Counted from the first letter of the stretch, positions 10,775 through 20,945 are shown. The stretch: DNA of 64,000 nt from UBA668 sp963720695 (GCA_963720695.1 CAVRGG010000007.1:310001-374000), one strand, 5' to 3'. The notes: generated by a model from the sequence alone, not told the origin. Made by a program: numbers and translations.

Positions 10775-11641
10775 TCACTCGTCGTCGGGGCGCTGCTCGC
10801 GGAGGAACTTCTCGAACTCGGCGGCGAGGTCGTCGGCGCTGGGCATCGCGGCCTCCATCCGTCGGTCGTACTCCTGCTCCAACATCGACACGTACGACCG
10901 AGCGTGGTCGTCCTCGGCGACGGCCTCGTCGTGCAGCGTGCGCCATCGCATCGCGTCCTCCGACAGCTCGCCGTGTCCGGTCGGGACGCCGAGCACGTGC
11001 TCGAGGTGCTGCAGCAGCGCCGCCGAGCTCTGCGGGTGCTTGGCATTGCCCAGGTAGTGCGGGACACCGACGCGCAACGACACCGCCGGGATGCCGGCGC
11101 GATCGAGTCGCTCCTGCAGCACTCCCACCAATCCGGTGACCCCCTGGTACTGCGGACGCGACAGCCCGAGCGCGCGGACGAGTCCGTCGTTCGTGCTGCT
11201 CCCCACGACGTGTGGGGGGCGTGAGTGGGGGACCGCCTCGGGTGCGGCGCCGAGCGTGACGACGACCTCGCAGCCGAGCTCGCGGGCGACCCGGATGATG
11301 GCGTCGGCGAACGTGGCGTACCGCAGGTGGGGCTCCACGCCGGCGAGCAGCACGAGATCGTGCGTCAACCCTGGGTAGCGCGCCACCCGGAACTCGTTCT
11401 CCGGCCAGCGCACCTGACGGAGCTCGGCGTGATCCATCTCCACCAACGGCCGCTCCTGGGTGAAGTCGAAGAACGGATCCGGATCGATCGACGCGACGAT
11501 CGCGGCGACGCGGTCCGCCGCCAACGTGTCGACCGCATCGGTGGCGACCTCGGCGATGTCGAACAGGCCTCGCAGCGCCAGGACCATGATCGGCCGGTGC
11601 AGCGGCGCGAGGTCGTCGAACGCCGTGGTCAGTACGTTCAC
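10775..11641 (-). CDS. PAC2 family protein
   Basis: The 288-residue protein matches the PAC2 (proteasome assembly chaperone 2-like) family common in actinobacteria: LHRPIMVLALRGLFDIAEVAT at the N-terminus, FFDFTQERP, then VLLAGVEPHLRY and the mid-protein GVPHYLGN. The C-terminal tail is charged (EFEKFLREQRPDDE). Bacterial members are encoded in genomes with or without proteasomes and their role is not settled. GTG 11641 overlaps the serC stop by GTGA, so the two are translationally coupled with serC first. Confidence 0.85.
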   Translation of the reverse strand: MNVLTTAFDDLAPLHRPIMVLALRGLFDIAEVATDAVDTLAADRVAAIVASIDPDPFFDFTQERPLVEMDHAELRQVRWPENEFRVARYPGLTHDLVLLAGVEPHLRYATFADAIIRVARELGCEVVVTLGAAPEAVPHSRPPHVVGSSTNDGLVRALGLSRPQYQGVTGLVGVLQERLDRAGIPAVSLRVGVPHYLGNAKHPQSSAALLQHLEHVLGVPTGHGELSEDAMRWRTLHDEAVAEDDHARSYVSMLEQEYDRRMEAAMPSADDLAAEFEKFLREQRPDDE

Positions 11642-12759
11642 GCAAGCGCCGCCACGACGTGGTCGATGCAGGCGGTGAGGGCCTTGACGTCGTCGGGTTC
11701 GACCGCAGGGAACATGCCGATGCGCAACTGGTTGCGACCGAGCTTGCGATAGCTGTCGGTGTCGACGATGCCGTTCGCGCGCAGGGCGACGTTGACGTCG
11801 TGAGCCTCCACGCCGACGAGATCGATCGTGCCCACGACGCTGGACCGCTGCATCGGGTCGGTCACGAACGGCGACGCGTACGGGCTGGCCTCCGCCCACG
11901 AGTAGAGATGGGCGGCACTCGTGCGGCAGCGGTCGACGCACCAGTCGAGCCCGCCGTTGTCGAGCATCCAGCGCAGTTGCTCGTCGAGCAGGACCAGCGT
12001 GGACAGTGCCGGCGTGTTGTACGTCTGGTTCGCCACCGAGTTGTCGAGCGCGATCTGCAGGTCGAGCGAGGCGGGCCGCCAGCGGTCGCTGTGGCCGATC
12101 TCGCGGATGCGTTCCAGCGCCGCGGGCGAACAGGCGGCGAGCCACAGGCCACCGTCGCTGGCGAAGCACTTCTGCGGCGCGAAGTAGTACACGTCGACCT
12201 CGTCGGGCACCCACGGCAGGCCGCCGGCTGCCGAGGTCGCGTCGACCACGACGAGCGCGTCGCTCTCCGGGCGACGCAGGTGCATGGCGACGCCGGTCGA
12301 CGTCTCGTTGTGTGTGAGGGCGACCACGTCGACGCCGTCCGACGACGTCTGCAGATCCGGGTGCGTGCCGGGCTCGCTGCGCACGATCACCGGGTCGCCC
12401 AAGTGCGGCGCAGCGGCCGCCGCCTCGGCGAACTTGCCGGAGAACTCGCCGAACACGTAGTGCTCGCTGCGCTCGCGGATGAGCCCGAACGTGGCGACGT
12501 CCCAGAACACCGTGGAGCCCCCGTTGCCGAGCACGATCTCCCAGCCGCGGGGGAGTCCGAACAGGTCCTTCAGGCCCTGTCGGACGGACCCGACGAGGTG
12601 CTTGACAGGGGGTTGGCGGTGCGAGCTGCCGAGCAGGTGGGCGTTCGCCTTGGCGAGCGCCAGGACCTGCTGCGGGCGCACCTTGGAGGGGCCGCATCCG
12701 AACCGTCCGTCGACGGGCAGGAGGTGCTGGGGGATCGTCAGGTCCGCGGGATCGGTCAC
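11638..12759 (-). CDS. serC: Phosphoserine aminotransferase, actinobacterial type
   Basis: PLP-dependent transamination of 3-phosphohydroxypyruvate with glutamate, the second step of serine synthesis, and possibly of the pyridoxine pathway. The 373-residue length and the start region with DGRFGCGPSKVR are typical of the actinobacterial SerC subgroup. PLP Lys lies in YYFAPQKCFASDGG, and the substrate-binding region GRNQLRIGMFPAVEP is near the end. GTG 12759 is chosen because family similarity begins there; upstream frame has no similarity and runs into the divergent aspC promoter. It leads a two-gene unit with the PAC2 gene. Confidence 0.93.
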   Translation of the reverse strand: MTDPADLTIPQHLLPVDGRFGCGPSKVRPQQVLALAKANAHLLGSSHRQPPVKHLVGSVRQGLKDLFGLPRGWEIVLGNGGSTVFWDVATFGLIRERSEHYVFGEFSGKFAEAAAAAPHLGDPVIVRSEPGTHPDLQTSSDGVDVVALTHNETSTGVAMHLRRPESDALVVVDATSAAGGLPWVPDEVDVYYFAPQKCFASDGGLWLAACSPAALERIREIGHSDRWRPASLDLQIALDNSVANQTYNTPALSTLVLLDEQLRWMLDNGGLDWCVDRCRTSAAHLYSWAEASPYASPFVTDPMQRSSVVGTIDLVGVEAHDVNVALRANGIVDTDSYRKLGRNQLRIGMFPAVEPDDVKALTACIDHVVAALA

Positions 12760-12807
12760 GGGCACAGTCTCGCGCCAATTCCCGCGGGCTCCCCAAACGC
12801 CCACCGG

Positions 12808-12820
12808 TAGCATGCGGCTC
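12808..12820 (+). promoter_or_regulatory. -10 hexamer TAGCAT for leaderless aspC
   Basis: TAGCAT at 12808-12813 ends 7 nt before GTG 12821. This spacing decides for GTG 12821 over ATG 12812, which lies inside the hexamer. Confidence 0.5.
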
Positions 12821-14019
<1,199 letters not shown>

Positions 14020-14023
<4 letters not shown>

Positions 14024-15178
14024 CCGACGTGTACGGATTCGACTCGCTCAGCCTCGAGTGGTTGCGGTCCAAGCCGGGCGGCAAGTGGCATCGTCACCCG
14101 GGGCTGCTCGCGGCATGGGTCGCGGACATGGACTTCCCACCGCCGCCGGTCGTCACGACCGCGCTCGCCGCGCTCGTGGCCAGCGGTGACTTCGGCTATC
14201 CGGATCACGCGCCGAAGCCGTCGCCGGCCCGTGCCGAGTTCGTCGCCCGGGCGGCCCGCCGGTACGACTGGCAGATCGATCCGCACGACGTGCGTGAGCT
14301 CAACGATGTCGTCCAGGGCATCCAGATCGTGCTGCACCACTGCACCGAGCCTGGTGACGGCGTCGTGCTGTTCACCCCGTCGTACCCGCCGTTCCTGCGC
14401 AGCGTGCTCGACGACGGACGACGCGTCGTGGCCCTCCCCGGACATCGCTCCCCGTCCTCGGCGACGGGCTGGGTCTTCGACCTCGACGAGCTCGAGGCGA
14501 CGTTGCGAGCGCGATCCGGCCAAGGTGCTGCTGCTGTGCCATCCGCACAACCCCACCGGGCACGTGTTCGGGGCCGACGAGCTGCTGGCGCTGGCGGAGC
14601 TCGCCGAGCGCCACGACCTGTTGATCATCAGCGACGAGATCCACGCCGATCTCACCTACGCGCCGCGTCACCACCGCCCGATGGCGCTGTACGCGCCGGA
14701 GCGCACCGTCACGCTGCACGCCCCGTCGAAGGCGTTCAACCTCGCCGCGCTCCGCTACGCAGTCATGCACCTCGGCCCGTCGTGGGTGCGCGAGAGGGTG
14801 CTGGGCGTGCCCGATCATCTCTACGGCGAGGCGAACCTCTTCGGCGCCACCGCGGCGTATGCGGCGTGGGCCGACGGCGACGACTGGCTCGACGCGGTGT
14901 TGGCTCACCTCGACGGCCAACGCCACCTGCTCGCCGATCTGTTGCACGAGCACCTGCCCGAGGTGGTCTACACGCCGCCCGCAGCGACGTATCTGGCGTG
15001 GCTCGATTGCCGCGCGCTCTGCCTCGGCGACGACCCCTCTGCCGAGTTCGCCCGGCGCGGTGTCCGGCTCAGCGAAGGCCCCAACTTCGGCAGCGAGGGG
15101 CTCGGACACGCCAGGCTCAACTTCGCCACCTCGTCAGGGCTGCTGCGCGAGATCGTCAGCGCGATGGCGGGTCACTAG
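14020..15178 (+). CDS. PatB/MalY-type C-S lyase (cystathionine beta-lyase), frameshifted
   Basis: Fold-type I PLP enzyme of the MalY/PatB group, which cleaves the C-S bond of cystathionine or cysteine conjugates. The N-terminal half reads AAWVADMDFPPPP and VVQGIQIVLHHC in frame from GTG 14020. At about 14507-14513 (GCGAGCGCGAT) the frame shifts by one base, and the rest (LLLCHPHNPTGHVF, IISDEIHADL, PLP Lys in HAPSKAFNLA) continues in the next frame to 15178. One extra base in the GCGCG run explains it. Corrected length is about 385 residues, the normal family size. It is coupled to aspC by GTGA, and its stop shares a CTAG with the convergent cobS stop. Confidence 0.85.
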
Positions 15179-15906
15179 CGCGTCGCGAGCCCGCTGAGCA
15201 CGACGAAGCACAGGCACTCGGCAACTTGCTCGGTCGCCCCGAGCACGTCGCCGCTGATCCCGCCGATCTTGCGTCGGGCGAGGGTGCCGGTGGCGAGGAC
15301 GGCGACCAGGGCGGCACCGGCGAGCGGAGCGACCCACCAGCCGACGACGAGCGCGGTGAGCACCACGCCCGAGGCGACGCTGAGTGCCGCTCGGCCGCGA
15401 CCGGTGCTGCGGCCGTAGTCCGCGCCGAGGCCCGAATGCGTGGCGAGCGGCATCGTGCCGGCCATCCCGACCGCGGCGACCCGTGCCATCGTGTGCGCCG
15501 CCACCGCGGCGGTGAACATCGCCAGCGGTCCGGGGATCGCGCCGAGCGCCACGATCCGGAGCACGATCGAGGCGCACATCGCCGCGACGCCGTACGTGCC
15601 GTGGCGCGAGTCCTTCAGGATCTCCAGGCGGCGCTCGACCGTCCAACCGCCGCCGAACGCGTCGGCGACATCGCCGAGCCCGTCCTCGTGGAACGCTCCG
15701 GTGATCAGCAGGCCGACCGTGATCGCGACGGCGGCTGCCACCAACGGAGGGACGAGGTGCCACATCCCCGCCGCGCAACCGCCGACCGCGGCGCCGATCA
15801 ACGCGCCCGCGATCGGAAACCAGGCGACCGTGGCGTTCAACGACGGCTCGCGCCGGAGCCGGATCGGCACGCGCGTCAGGAACTGCAGCGCGGCGAGCAA
15901 CCCCAT
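15175..15906 (-). CDS. cobS: Adenosylcobinamide-GDP ribazoletransferase (cobalamin synthase)
   Basis: Membrane enzyme that joins adenosylcobinamide-GDP with alpha-ribazole (or its phosphate) in the last stage of cobalamin nucleotide-loop assembly. The 243-residue length is standard. N-terminal LQFLTRVPI, the conserved TGAFHEDGLGDVADAFGGG block and LEILKDSRHGTYG are diagnostic, followed by several hydrophobic helices. It starts 4 nt after the cobT stop and is the last gene of the cobO-cobU-cobT-cobS unit. Confidence 0.95.
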   Translation of the reverse strand: MGLLAALQFLTRVPIRLRREPSLNATVAWFPIAGALIGAAVGGCAAGMWHLVPPLVAAAVAITVGLLITGAFHEDGLGDVADAFGGGWTVERRLEILKDSRHGTYGVAAMCASIVLRIVALGAIPGPLAMFTAAVAAHTMARVAAVGMAGTMPLATHSGLGADYGRSTGRGRAALSVASGVVLTALVVGWWVAPLAGAALVAVLATGTLARRKIGGISGDVLGATEQVAECLCFVVLSGLATR

Positions 15907-15910
15907 TCGG

Positions 15911-16897
15911 TCAGCCGAACCACTCGCCGAACGTGGGGACCTCGGTGATGCCTGCGCAGGCCATCGCGACCAGGGGGACCGCCGCCATCGCTCCGGACCC
16001 TTCCCCGAGTCGCATCCCCAGGTCGAGCAGGTGCTGCTTGCCGAGACGCTCGACGAGTCGGCGGTGGCCTGGCTCGGCCGAGCAATGGCCGACCTGGCAG
16101 TGATCGAGCGCCCCCGGCACGAGCGTGGCGAGGGGGAGCGCGGCCGCGGTGACGACGTAGCCGTCGAGCAGCACCGGCAGCCGGCGTTGGCGGGCGGCGA
16201 CGATGGCCGCGGCGATGGCGACGAGCTCCGCGCCGCCGACCTCGCGGAGGATCTCCAGCGGGTCGTGCACCCCGGCGATGCGCTGGGTGGCGGCGATGAC
16301 CGCGTCCTGCTTGCGGCCGAGCCCTTCGTCGTCGACACCGGTGCCCCGCCCGACCCATTCGAGCGCGTCGCCCCCGGCGATCGCGGCAGCGACAGCCGCG
16401 GCAGCGGTGGTGTTGCCGATCCCCATCTCGCCGAGCACGAGCAGATCGGCGTCGAGCTCCTCGACGGCTCGTCGTCCTGCGTCGACGCACTCCTCGAACC
16501 GGGCGGGCGACAGCGCTGACACGGCTCGGATGTCGCCCGTGGGCCTCCCGACTCCGACATCGATGGCCTGCACGGTGGCCCCGGCCACTGCGGCGAACGC
16601 GGACACCGTGCTCTTGCCGGCGCGGTAGGCGGCGAGCATCGCACCCGTGACGTCGACGGGGTACTTGCTCACCCCGGCGGCGGCGACGCCGTGGTCGGCG
16701 GCGAAGATCAACCCCGCCGGTGCGCGCACGGCGGGCGTGTCCGTACCCTGCCACTCGGCAACCCAGGCGGCCAGATCGTCGAGACGGGCGAGCGCGCCCG
16801 CGGGACGAAGGATGTCGGCGGCCCGGGCGCGCACGGCGTCGCCGGCGGCGGTGTCCGGGCCGGGCAGGTTCGACAGCGACTCGCGCAGCCAGTTCAT
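15911..16897 (-). CDS. cobT: Nicotinate-nucleotide--dimethylbenzimidazole phosphoribosyltransferase
   Basis: Makes alpha-ribazole phosphate from nicotinate mononucleotide and dimethylbenzimidazole, the lower ligand of cobalamin. Seen: FAADHGVAAAGVSKYP, GEMGIGNTTAAAAV, GRGTGVDDEGL and the C-terminal active-site loop LGEGSGAMAA, whose Glu is the likely catalytic base by analogy with the Salmonella enzyme. The frame extends to 16912, but ATG 16897 gives 328 residues and an ATGA overlap with the cobU stop, so it is preferred. Confidence 0.95.
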   Translation of the reverse strand: MNWLRESLSNLPGPDTAAGDAVRARAADILRPAGALARLDDLAAWVAEWQGTDTPAVRAPAGLIFAADHGVAAAGVSKYPVDVTGAMLAAYRAGKSTVSAFAAVAGATVQAIDVGVGRPTGDIRAVSALSPARFEECVDAGRRAVEELDADLLVLGEMGIGNTTAAAAVAAAIAGGDALEWVGRGTGVDDEGLGRKQDAVIAATQRIAGVHDPLEILREVGGAELVAIAAAIVAARQRRLPVLLDGYVVTAAALPLATLVPGALDHCQVGHCSAEPGHRRLVERLGKQHLLDLGMRLGEGSGAMAAVPLVAMACAGITEVPTFGEWFG

Positions 16898-17418
16898 CGC
16901 AACAACTCCCATGGGTTCTCGAGCCGGATCGCGCGCCCGGCCACCATCAACAGCGTGGTGTCCGAAGACGTGGCCACCAGTTGGTTCAGGCGCCCGAGTT
17001 CGTCACGGTACACCCGGCCCGCCTCGGATTCCGGGTGCACCCCCATTCCGACTTCGTTGCTGACGACCACGGTCTCGCCGGTGCGTCGGCGGAGCGCCTC
17101 GTGCAGCGCGGCGACATGAGCGGCGACGTCCTCGGCGTGGGCGAACAGGTTGCCGAGCCAGACGGTGAGGCAGTCGACGATCAACAGGTGCTCGTCGGGT
17201 ACGGCGTCGATCGCGTCGGCGAGGTGGACAGGGCATTCGACCGTCGTCCAGCTCGCCGGTCGTTCGTCGCGGTGCCGGGCGATGCGTTCGCGCAGGTCGT
17301 CGTCGAACGGCTCGGCCGTGGCGATGAACGTGACGGCGCCGCCGTGGTGTTCGCCCATCTGCACCGCGAGCGTGCTCTTGCCGCTGCGTGCGCCGCCGAC
17401 GAGGAGCGTGAGGGTCAT
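16894..17418 (-). CDS. cobU: Adenosylcobinamide kinase / adenosylcobinamide-phosphate guanylyltransferase
   Basis: Bifunctional enzyme that phosphorylates adenosylcobinamide and adds GMP. The 174-residue protein has the P-loop GGARSGKS at residues 8-15, the RIARHRDERP segment whose His49 matches the guanylylated His of the family, VDCLTVWLGNL, and the EVGMGVHPE motif. ATG 17418 overlaps the cobO stop (TGA at 17418-17420) by one base. Confidence 0.95.
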   Translation of the reverse strand: MTLTLLVGGARSGKSTLAVQMGEHHGGAVTFIATAEPFDDDLRERIARHRDERPASWTTVECPVHLADAIDAVPDEHLLIVDCLTVWLGNLFAHAEDVAAHVAALHEALRRRTGETVVVSNEVGMGVHPESEAGRVYRDELGRLNQLVATSSDTTLLMVAGRAIRLENPWELLR

Positions 17419-17987
17419 CAGTAGTCGATGCCTCGTTTGGCGAGGATGCCGCTGTCGTAGGCGTGCTTGACGTGGCGCATCTCGGTCACGGTGTCGGCGA
17501 GGTCGATGAGCGCCTGTGGTGCGTCGCGTCCGGTGACGATGACGTTGACGTGGCGCGGCCGATCGGCGATCGCGGCGACGACCTCCGCGGTGTCGACCCA
17601 GCCCCACGTGCACAGGTACGTCAGCTCGTCGAGGATGACCAGTTCGTGCTCGCCGGCGGCGATGACCTCGGCTGCCGTCGCCCACGCCGTGCGAGCAAGG
17701 TCGATGTCGTGCTGCAGGTCGTCGGAGTCCCAGGTGAACCCGCCGCCGAGCGAGTGCCAGGTGACGCCGAGCTGGCGACCGATCTTCTCCTCGCCGACCT
17801 TCCAGTCCCCGCTCTTGACGAACTGCAGGACCGCCACCTTCCAGTCGCGGGCGAGGGCGCGCAGCATCACGCCGAACGCCGCCGAGCTCTTGCCCTTGCC
17901 GTCGCCGGTGTTGACCAGCACGAGTGAATCGACCGTGCGTCCGCCGGCCGGGCGGGGGTCGTCCGTGAGAGGTTCGTTGGTGTCCAT
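17418..17987 (-). CDS. cobO: Corrinoid adenosyltransferase
   Basis: CobA/CobO-type enzyme that transfers the 5'-deoxyadenosyl group of ATP to reduced corrinoids. The P-loop TGDGKGKSS is at residues 28-36. Other family marks are KVAVLQFVKSG, HSLGGGFTWD, ILDELTYL, VIVTGRDAP and the C-terminal VKHAYDSGILAKRGIDY. The start is uncertain: ATG 17987 gives 189 residues, while ATG 18002 adds five (MLQPS). Neither has a clear ribosome-binding site. It leads the cob unit, diverges from the riboswitch-controlled btu operon and shows no riboswitch of its own on this strand. Confidence 0.94.
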   Translation of the reverse strand: MDTNEPLTDDPRPAGGRTVDSLVLVNTGDGKGKSSAAFGVMLRALARDWKVAVLQFVKSGDWKVGEEKIGRQLGVTWHSLGGGFTWDSDDLQHDIDLARTAWATAAEVIAAGEHELVILDELTYLCTWGWVDTAEVVAAIADRPRHVNVIVTGRDAPQALIDLADTVTEMRHVKHAYDSGILAKRGIDY

Positions 17988-18019
17988 GGAGGGTTGGAGC
18001 ATAGGCACCGGTTTGCTAT

Positions 18020-18212
18020 GGTCGCCCCGTCCGGCTCGAAGCCGTGCCGGATGCATGGTTCCCAGCGAAGTCCGGTGAGATCCCGGCACTGTCCCGCAAC
18101 GGTGGTTCGTGTCCCGCACACGACGAGTCCGGTCGCCTGGTCCTGTGCGCGTCAACCAGACCCTCGAGGCAAGGGCGGTCCGCGGCGGAACCCCGCCCCG
18201 GTTCCCAACTTG
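18020..18212 (+). promoter_or_regulatory. Cobalamin riboswitch aptamer
   Basis: The B12-box core lies at 18064-18102: AAGTCCGGTGAGATCCCGG followed by CACTGTCCCGCAACGGT. The downstream conserved GAGTCCGGTCGCCTGGTCC at 18124-18142 completes the aptamer. It precedes btuF and should switch the operon off when cobalamin is abundant. The outer boundaries are approximate. Confidence 0.93.
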
Positions 18213-18236
18213 TCCTCCGAACTTCGGAGGATTTTT
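18213..18236 (+). terminator. Riboswitch expression platform: terminator that also sequesters the btuF ribosome-binding site
   Basis: TCCTCCGA at 18213-18220 pairs with TCGGAGGA at 18224-18231, followed by five T (18232-18236). The 3' arm contains GGAGGA (18226-18231), which is the Shine-Dalgarno site for GTG 18239. The same hairpin could therefore stop transcription and block translation. Confidence 0.85.
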
Positions 18237-18238
18237 CC

Positions 18239-19105
18239 GTGCAACGATTCACGTCCCTCGCAGCGCTCACCGCGCTGCTGCTCACGTCCGCGGCGTGCGG
18301 CGACGATGCGAGCAGCTCGACCACGACCAGCCCGCAACCGAAGATCGTCAGCCTGTCGCCGACCGCCACCGAGATGCTCTTCGCGATGGGAGCGGGCGAT
18401 CAGGTGATCGCCGTCGACGACCAGAGCAACTACCCGGCCGAGGCGCTCGACAAGCCTCACGAGCTGTCGGGCTTCGAGCCCAACGTGGAGGCCATCGCCG
18501 CGCTCCATCCCGACCTCGTCATCATGCAGGACGACAAGGTCACCGACCAGCTCGAGTCGCTCGGGATCACGGTCTTCGTCGGCGCCGCGCCGGCCTCGTT
18601 CGACGAGGTGTACACCCAGATCGAGCAGCTCGGCGCAGCCGCCGGTCATGTCGGTGGTGCCGCCGAGCTGGTGTCGAAGATGCAGACCGACATCGCCGCC
18701 GCAGTCGCCGCGGTGCCCCCGGGCGCGACGCCGCTCGGCGTGTACCACGAGCTCGACGCGACGCTCTACAGCGTCACGAGCAACACCTTCATCGGTCAGG
18801 TGTACGGGTTGTTCGGGCTGAAGAACATCGCTGACGGTGCCCAGCCGGGTAACGACTACCCGCAGCTCAACGCGGAGTACATCGTGCAGGCCAACCCTGC
18901 GCTGATCTTCCTGGCCGACACCAAGTGCTGCGGCGAGTCGGCCGAGACCGTTGCCGCCCGACCCGGCTGGAACGCGATCGATGCGGTCGCGAACGGCAAC
19001 GTCGTCGCCATCGACGACGACATCGCCTCCCGTTGGGGGCCGCGCCTGGTCGATTTCATCAACGCAGTGTCCGCGGCCATCGCCAAGGTCCCGGCACAGG
19101 GCTGA
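18239..19105 (+). CDS. btuF: Cobalamin/corrinoid-binding lipoprotein of an ABC importer
   Basis: Substrate-binding lipoprotein with a signal peptide and lipobox LTSAAC (lipidated Cys20), so it is anchored outside the membrane. The mature part is a BtuF/FepB-type periplasmic-binding domain: PKIVSLSPTATEMLFAMGAG, YPAEALDKP, LHPDLVIMQ, and a C-terminal region with PGWNAIDAV. GTG 18239 has its Shine-Dalgarno site inside the riboswitch hairpin, and the signal peptide begins exactly here, so the longer frame upstream is rejected. The riboswitch and the neighbouring cob genes favour cobalamin over iron-siderophore as the ligand. Confidence 0.92.
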   Translation: MQRFTSLAALTALLLTSAACGDDASSSTTTSPQPKIVSLSPTATEMLFAMGAGDQVIAVDDQSNYPAEALDKPHELSGFEPNVEAIAALHPDLVIMQDDKVTDQLESLGITVFVGAAPASFDEVYTQIEQLGAAAGHVGGAAELVSKMQTDIAAAVAAVPPGATPLGVYHELDATLYSVTSNTFIGQVYGLFGLKNIADGAQPGNDYPQLNAEYIVQANPALIFLADTKCCGESAETVAARPGWNAIDAVANGNVVAIDDDIASRWGPRLVDFINAVSAAIAKVPAQG

Positions 19106-19110
19106 CCGTC

Positions 19111-20082
19111 ATGTCCGACCGTCGCACGTTCAACAGGTGGTGGATCGCGCTGGCCGTCGTGCTGCTCGTGGCGGCCGTCGTGCTGGGCTCGATGATCGGG
19201 CCGGCGGGCGGCATCTCGTCGGCCAACTGGGACATCATCTGGAACATCCGCCTGCCGCGGGTGGTGCTGGCCGGCATCGTCGGCTCGATGCTCTCCCTCG
19301 CGGGTGCGAGCTATCAGGGCGTGTTCCGCAACCCGCTCGTCGACCCCTACCTGCTCGGCGCCGCCGCCGGCGCAGGGCTGGGGGCGACGCTCGTGTTCGC
19401 GTTCGGGCGCACGGCCACGTCGGGTTGGGCGGTGGACCCCCTGCCACTGGCCGCCTTCGTGGGCGCCCTCGTCGCGGTGCTGGTGACCTACGTCGTCGGC
19501 GCGTCGTTCGGCGGCAGCGGGCTGAGCCTGGTGCTCGCCGGGGTCGCCGTCGCCGCGCTCGCCACGGCGGTCCAGCAGTACCTCCTCCTGCGACACAGCG
19601 ATGTGATCAAGGAGGTCTACAGCTGGATCAGCGGCCGGGTGAGCACCGCCACCTGGGGCGACGTGCGACTCGTGCTGCCGTACGTCGTGGTGTCCGGCGC
19701 CGTGCTGCTCGTGCACCGACGCCACCTCGACGTTCTGCGCGTCGGCGACGAGGAAGCGGTCACTCTCGGTTCGGAGGTGCGCCGGATCCGGCTCGTGGTG
19801 GTGATCGCAGCCACCCTCGGCACCGCGGCGGTCGTGAGCGTCAGCGGGCTGATCGGCTTCGTCGGGATCATGGTGCCGCACCTCGTGCGGTTGGTGGCCG
19901 GGTCGTCGTACCGGCTCGTGCTGCCGTTGAGCATCCTCGTCGGCGCCGCGTTCCTCATCCTGGCCGACATCCCCGGGCGGATGATCGAGCACGGCGGCGA
20001 GACACCGATCGGTGTCGTCACGGCGCTGCTCGGCGCGCCGATGTTCATCTTCGTCCTGCGGTCGCGGAGGGTGCCGGCATGA
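19111..20082 (+). CDS. btuC: Cobalamin ABC transporter permease (FecCD family)
   Basis: Membrane subunit of the importer, 323 residues with about nine to ten hydrophobic segments. Family hallmarks are RLPRVVLAGIVGSMLSLAG, YQGVFRNPLVDPYLLG, GRVSTATWGDV, LIGFVGIMVPHLVR and the cytoplasmic-loop glycine that contacts the ATPase. It starts 5 nt after the btuF stop and ends in an ATGA overlap with btuD. Confidence 0.93.
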   Translation: MSDRRTFNRWWIALAVVLLVAAVVLGSMIGPAGGISSANWDIIWNIRLPRVVLAGIVGSMLSLAGASYQGVFRNPLVDPYLLGAAAGAGLGATLVFAFGRTATSGWAVDPLPLAAFVGALVAVLVTYVVGASFGGSGLSLVLAGVAVAALATAVQQYLLLRHSDVIKEVYSWISGRVSTATWGDVRLVLPYVVVSGAVLLVHRRHLDVLRVGDEEAVTLGSEVRRIRLVVVIAATLGTAAVVSVSGLIGFVGIMVPHLVRLVAGSSYRLVLPLSILVGAAFLILADIPGRMIEHGGETPIGVVTALLGAPMFIFVLRSRRVPA

Positions 20083-20861
20083 GCTCGCTCGGCTTCGAGT
20101 GCGTCAACGTCGTCTACGGCCGGCGCGAGGCGGTGCACGCGTTCAACGAGTCGGTGAAGCCGGGCGAGTGGCTGTGCCTCATCGGTCCCAACGGCGCCGG
20201 CAAGTCGAGCGTGCTGCGTGCCGTCGCCGGGCTGGTGCCTCATCGCGGGATCATCACCGTCGACGGCGCGCCGCTGTCGATGCGATCGCCGCGACGACGG
20301 GCGGCGATGGTCGCCTACGTGCCCCAGTCGCCGCTGATGCCCGACGACATGACCGGCGCGGAGTACGTGCTCCTCGGTCGCAACCCCTACGTGGGCTACT
20401 TCGGGAGCGAGAGCAAGCACGACCGCTCGCTGGTGGCGGACGTGCTGCGCCGGCTCGACCTGTCCGAGTTCGCGGATCGACGGCTCGGCACGCTCAGCGG
20501 TGGCGAGCGCCAGCGGCTGGTGATCGCCCGCGCCATCGCCCAGGAGGCGCCGATCCTCCTGCTCGACGAGCCGACCAGCGCGCTCGACATCGGCCACCAG
20601 CAGCAGGCGCTCGAGCTGGTCGACCGGCTCCGCCGCGAGCACGGCCTCACCGTGGTCTCCGCCATGCACGACCTCACCCTCGCCGGGCTGTACGCCGACC
20701 GCCTGTCCCTGCTGCACCAGGGACACGTGGTGTCCACCGGCTCGGCCGCCCACGTGCTGCGCCCCGAGACGCTCAGCGAGTTCTACGGCGTCAGCGTCAG
20801 CGTGCACCACGAGCCCGACGGCACGGTCGTCGTGGTGCCGCGAAGGTCGAGCACCGCGTGA
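20079..20861 (+). CDS. btuD: Cobalamin ABC transporter ATP-binding protein
   Basis: ATPase subunit of 260 residues: Walker A GPNGAGKSS at residues 36-44, Q-loop AYVPQSP, signature LSGGERQR near residue 139, Walker B ILLLDEP followed by TSALD, and the switch His in SAMHD. The YVLLGRNPYVGYF segment is typical of siderophore/B12 importer ATPases. Third gene of the riboswitch-controlled btuFCD operon. Confidence 0.93.
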   Translation: MSSLGFECVNVVYGRREAVHAFNESVKPGEWLCLIGPNGAGKSSVLRAVAGLVPHRGIITVDGAPLSMRSPRRRAAMVAYVPQSPLMPDDMTGAEYVLLGRNPYVGYFGSESKHDRSLVADVLRRLDLSEFADRRLGTLSGGERQRLVIARAIAQEAPILLLDEPTSALDIGHQQQALELVDRLRREHGLTVVSAMHDLTLAGLYADRLSLLHQGHVVSTGSAAHVLRPETLSEFYGVSVSVHHEPDGTVVVVPRRSSTA

Positions 20862-20912
20862 GTGTGTGTGCTCACCGAAGTGGATCGACGGCGGTCCACC
20901 GCTTGCGTCGAC

Positions 20913-20929
20913 CGACGGGTCGCCCGTCG
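20913..20929. terminator. Inverted repeat between convergent btuD and relE-like genes
   Basis: CGACGGG and CCCGTCG pair around a TCG loop. The position between two convergent genes suggests a bidirectional terminator. There is no T tract, so the call is tentative. Confidence 0.4.
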
Positions 20930-20945
20930 CTGCAGCGAGGGACGG

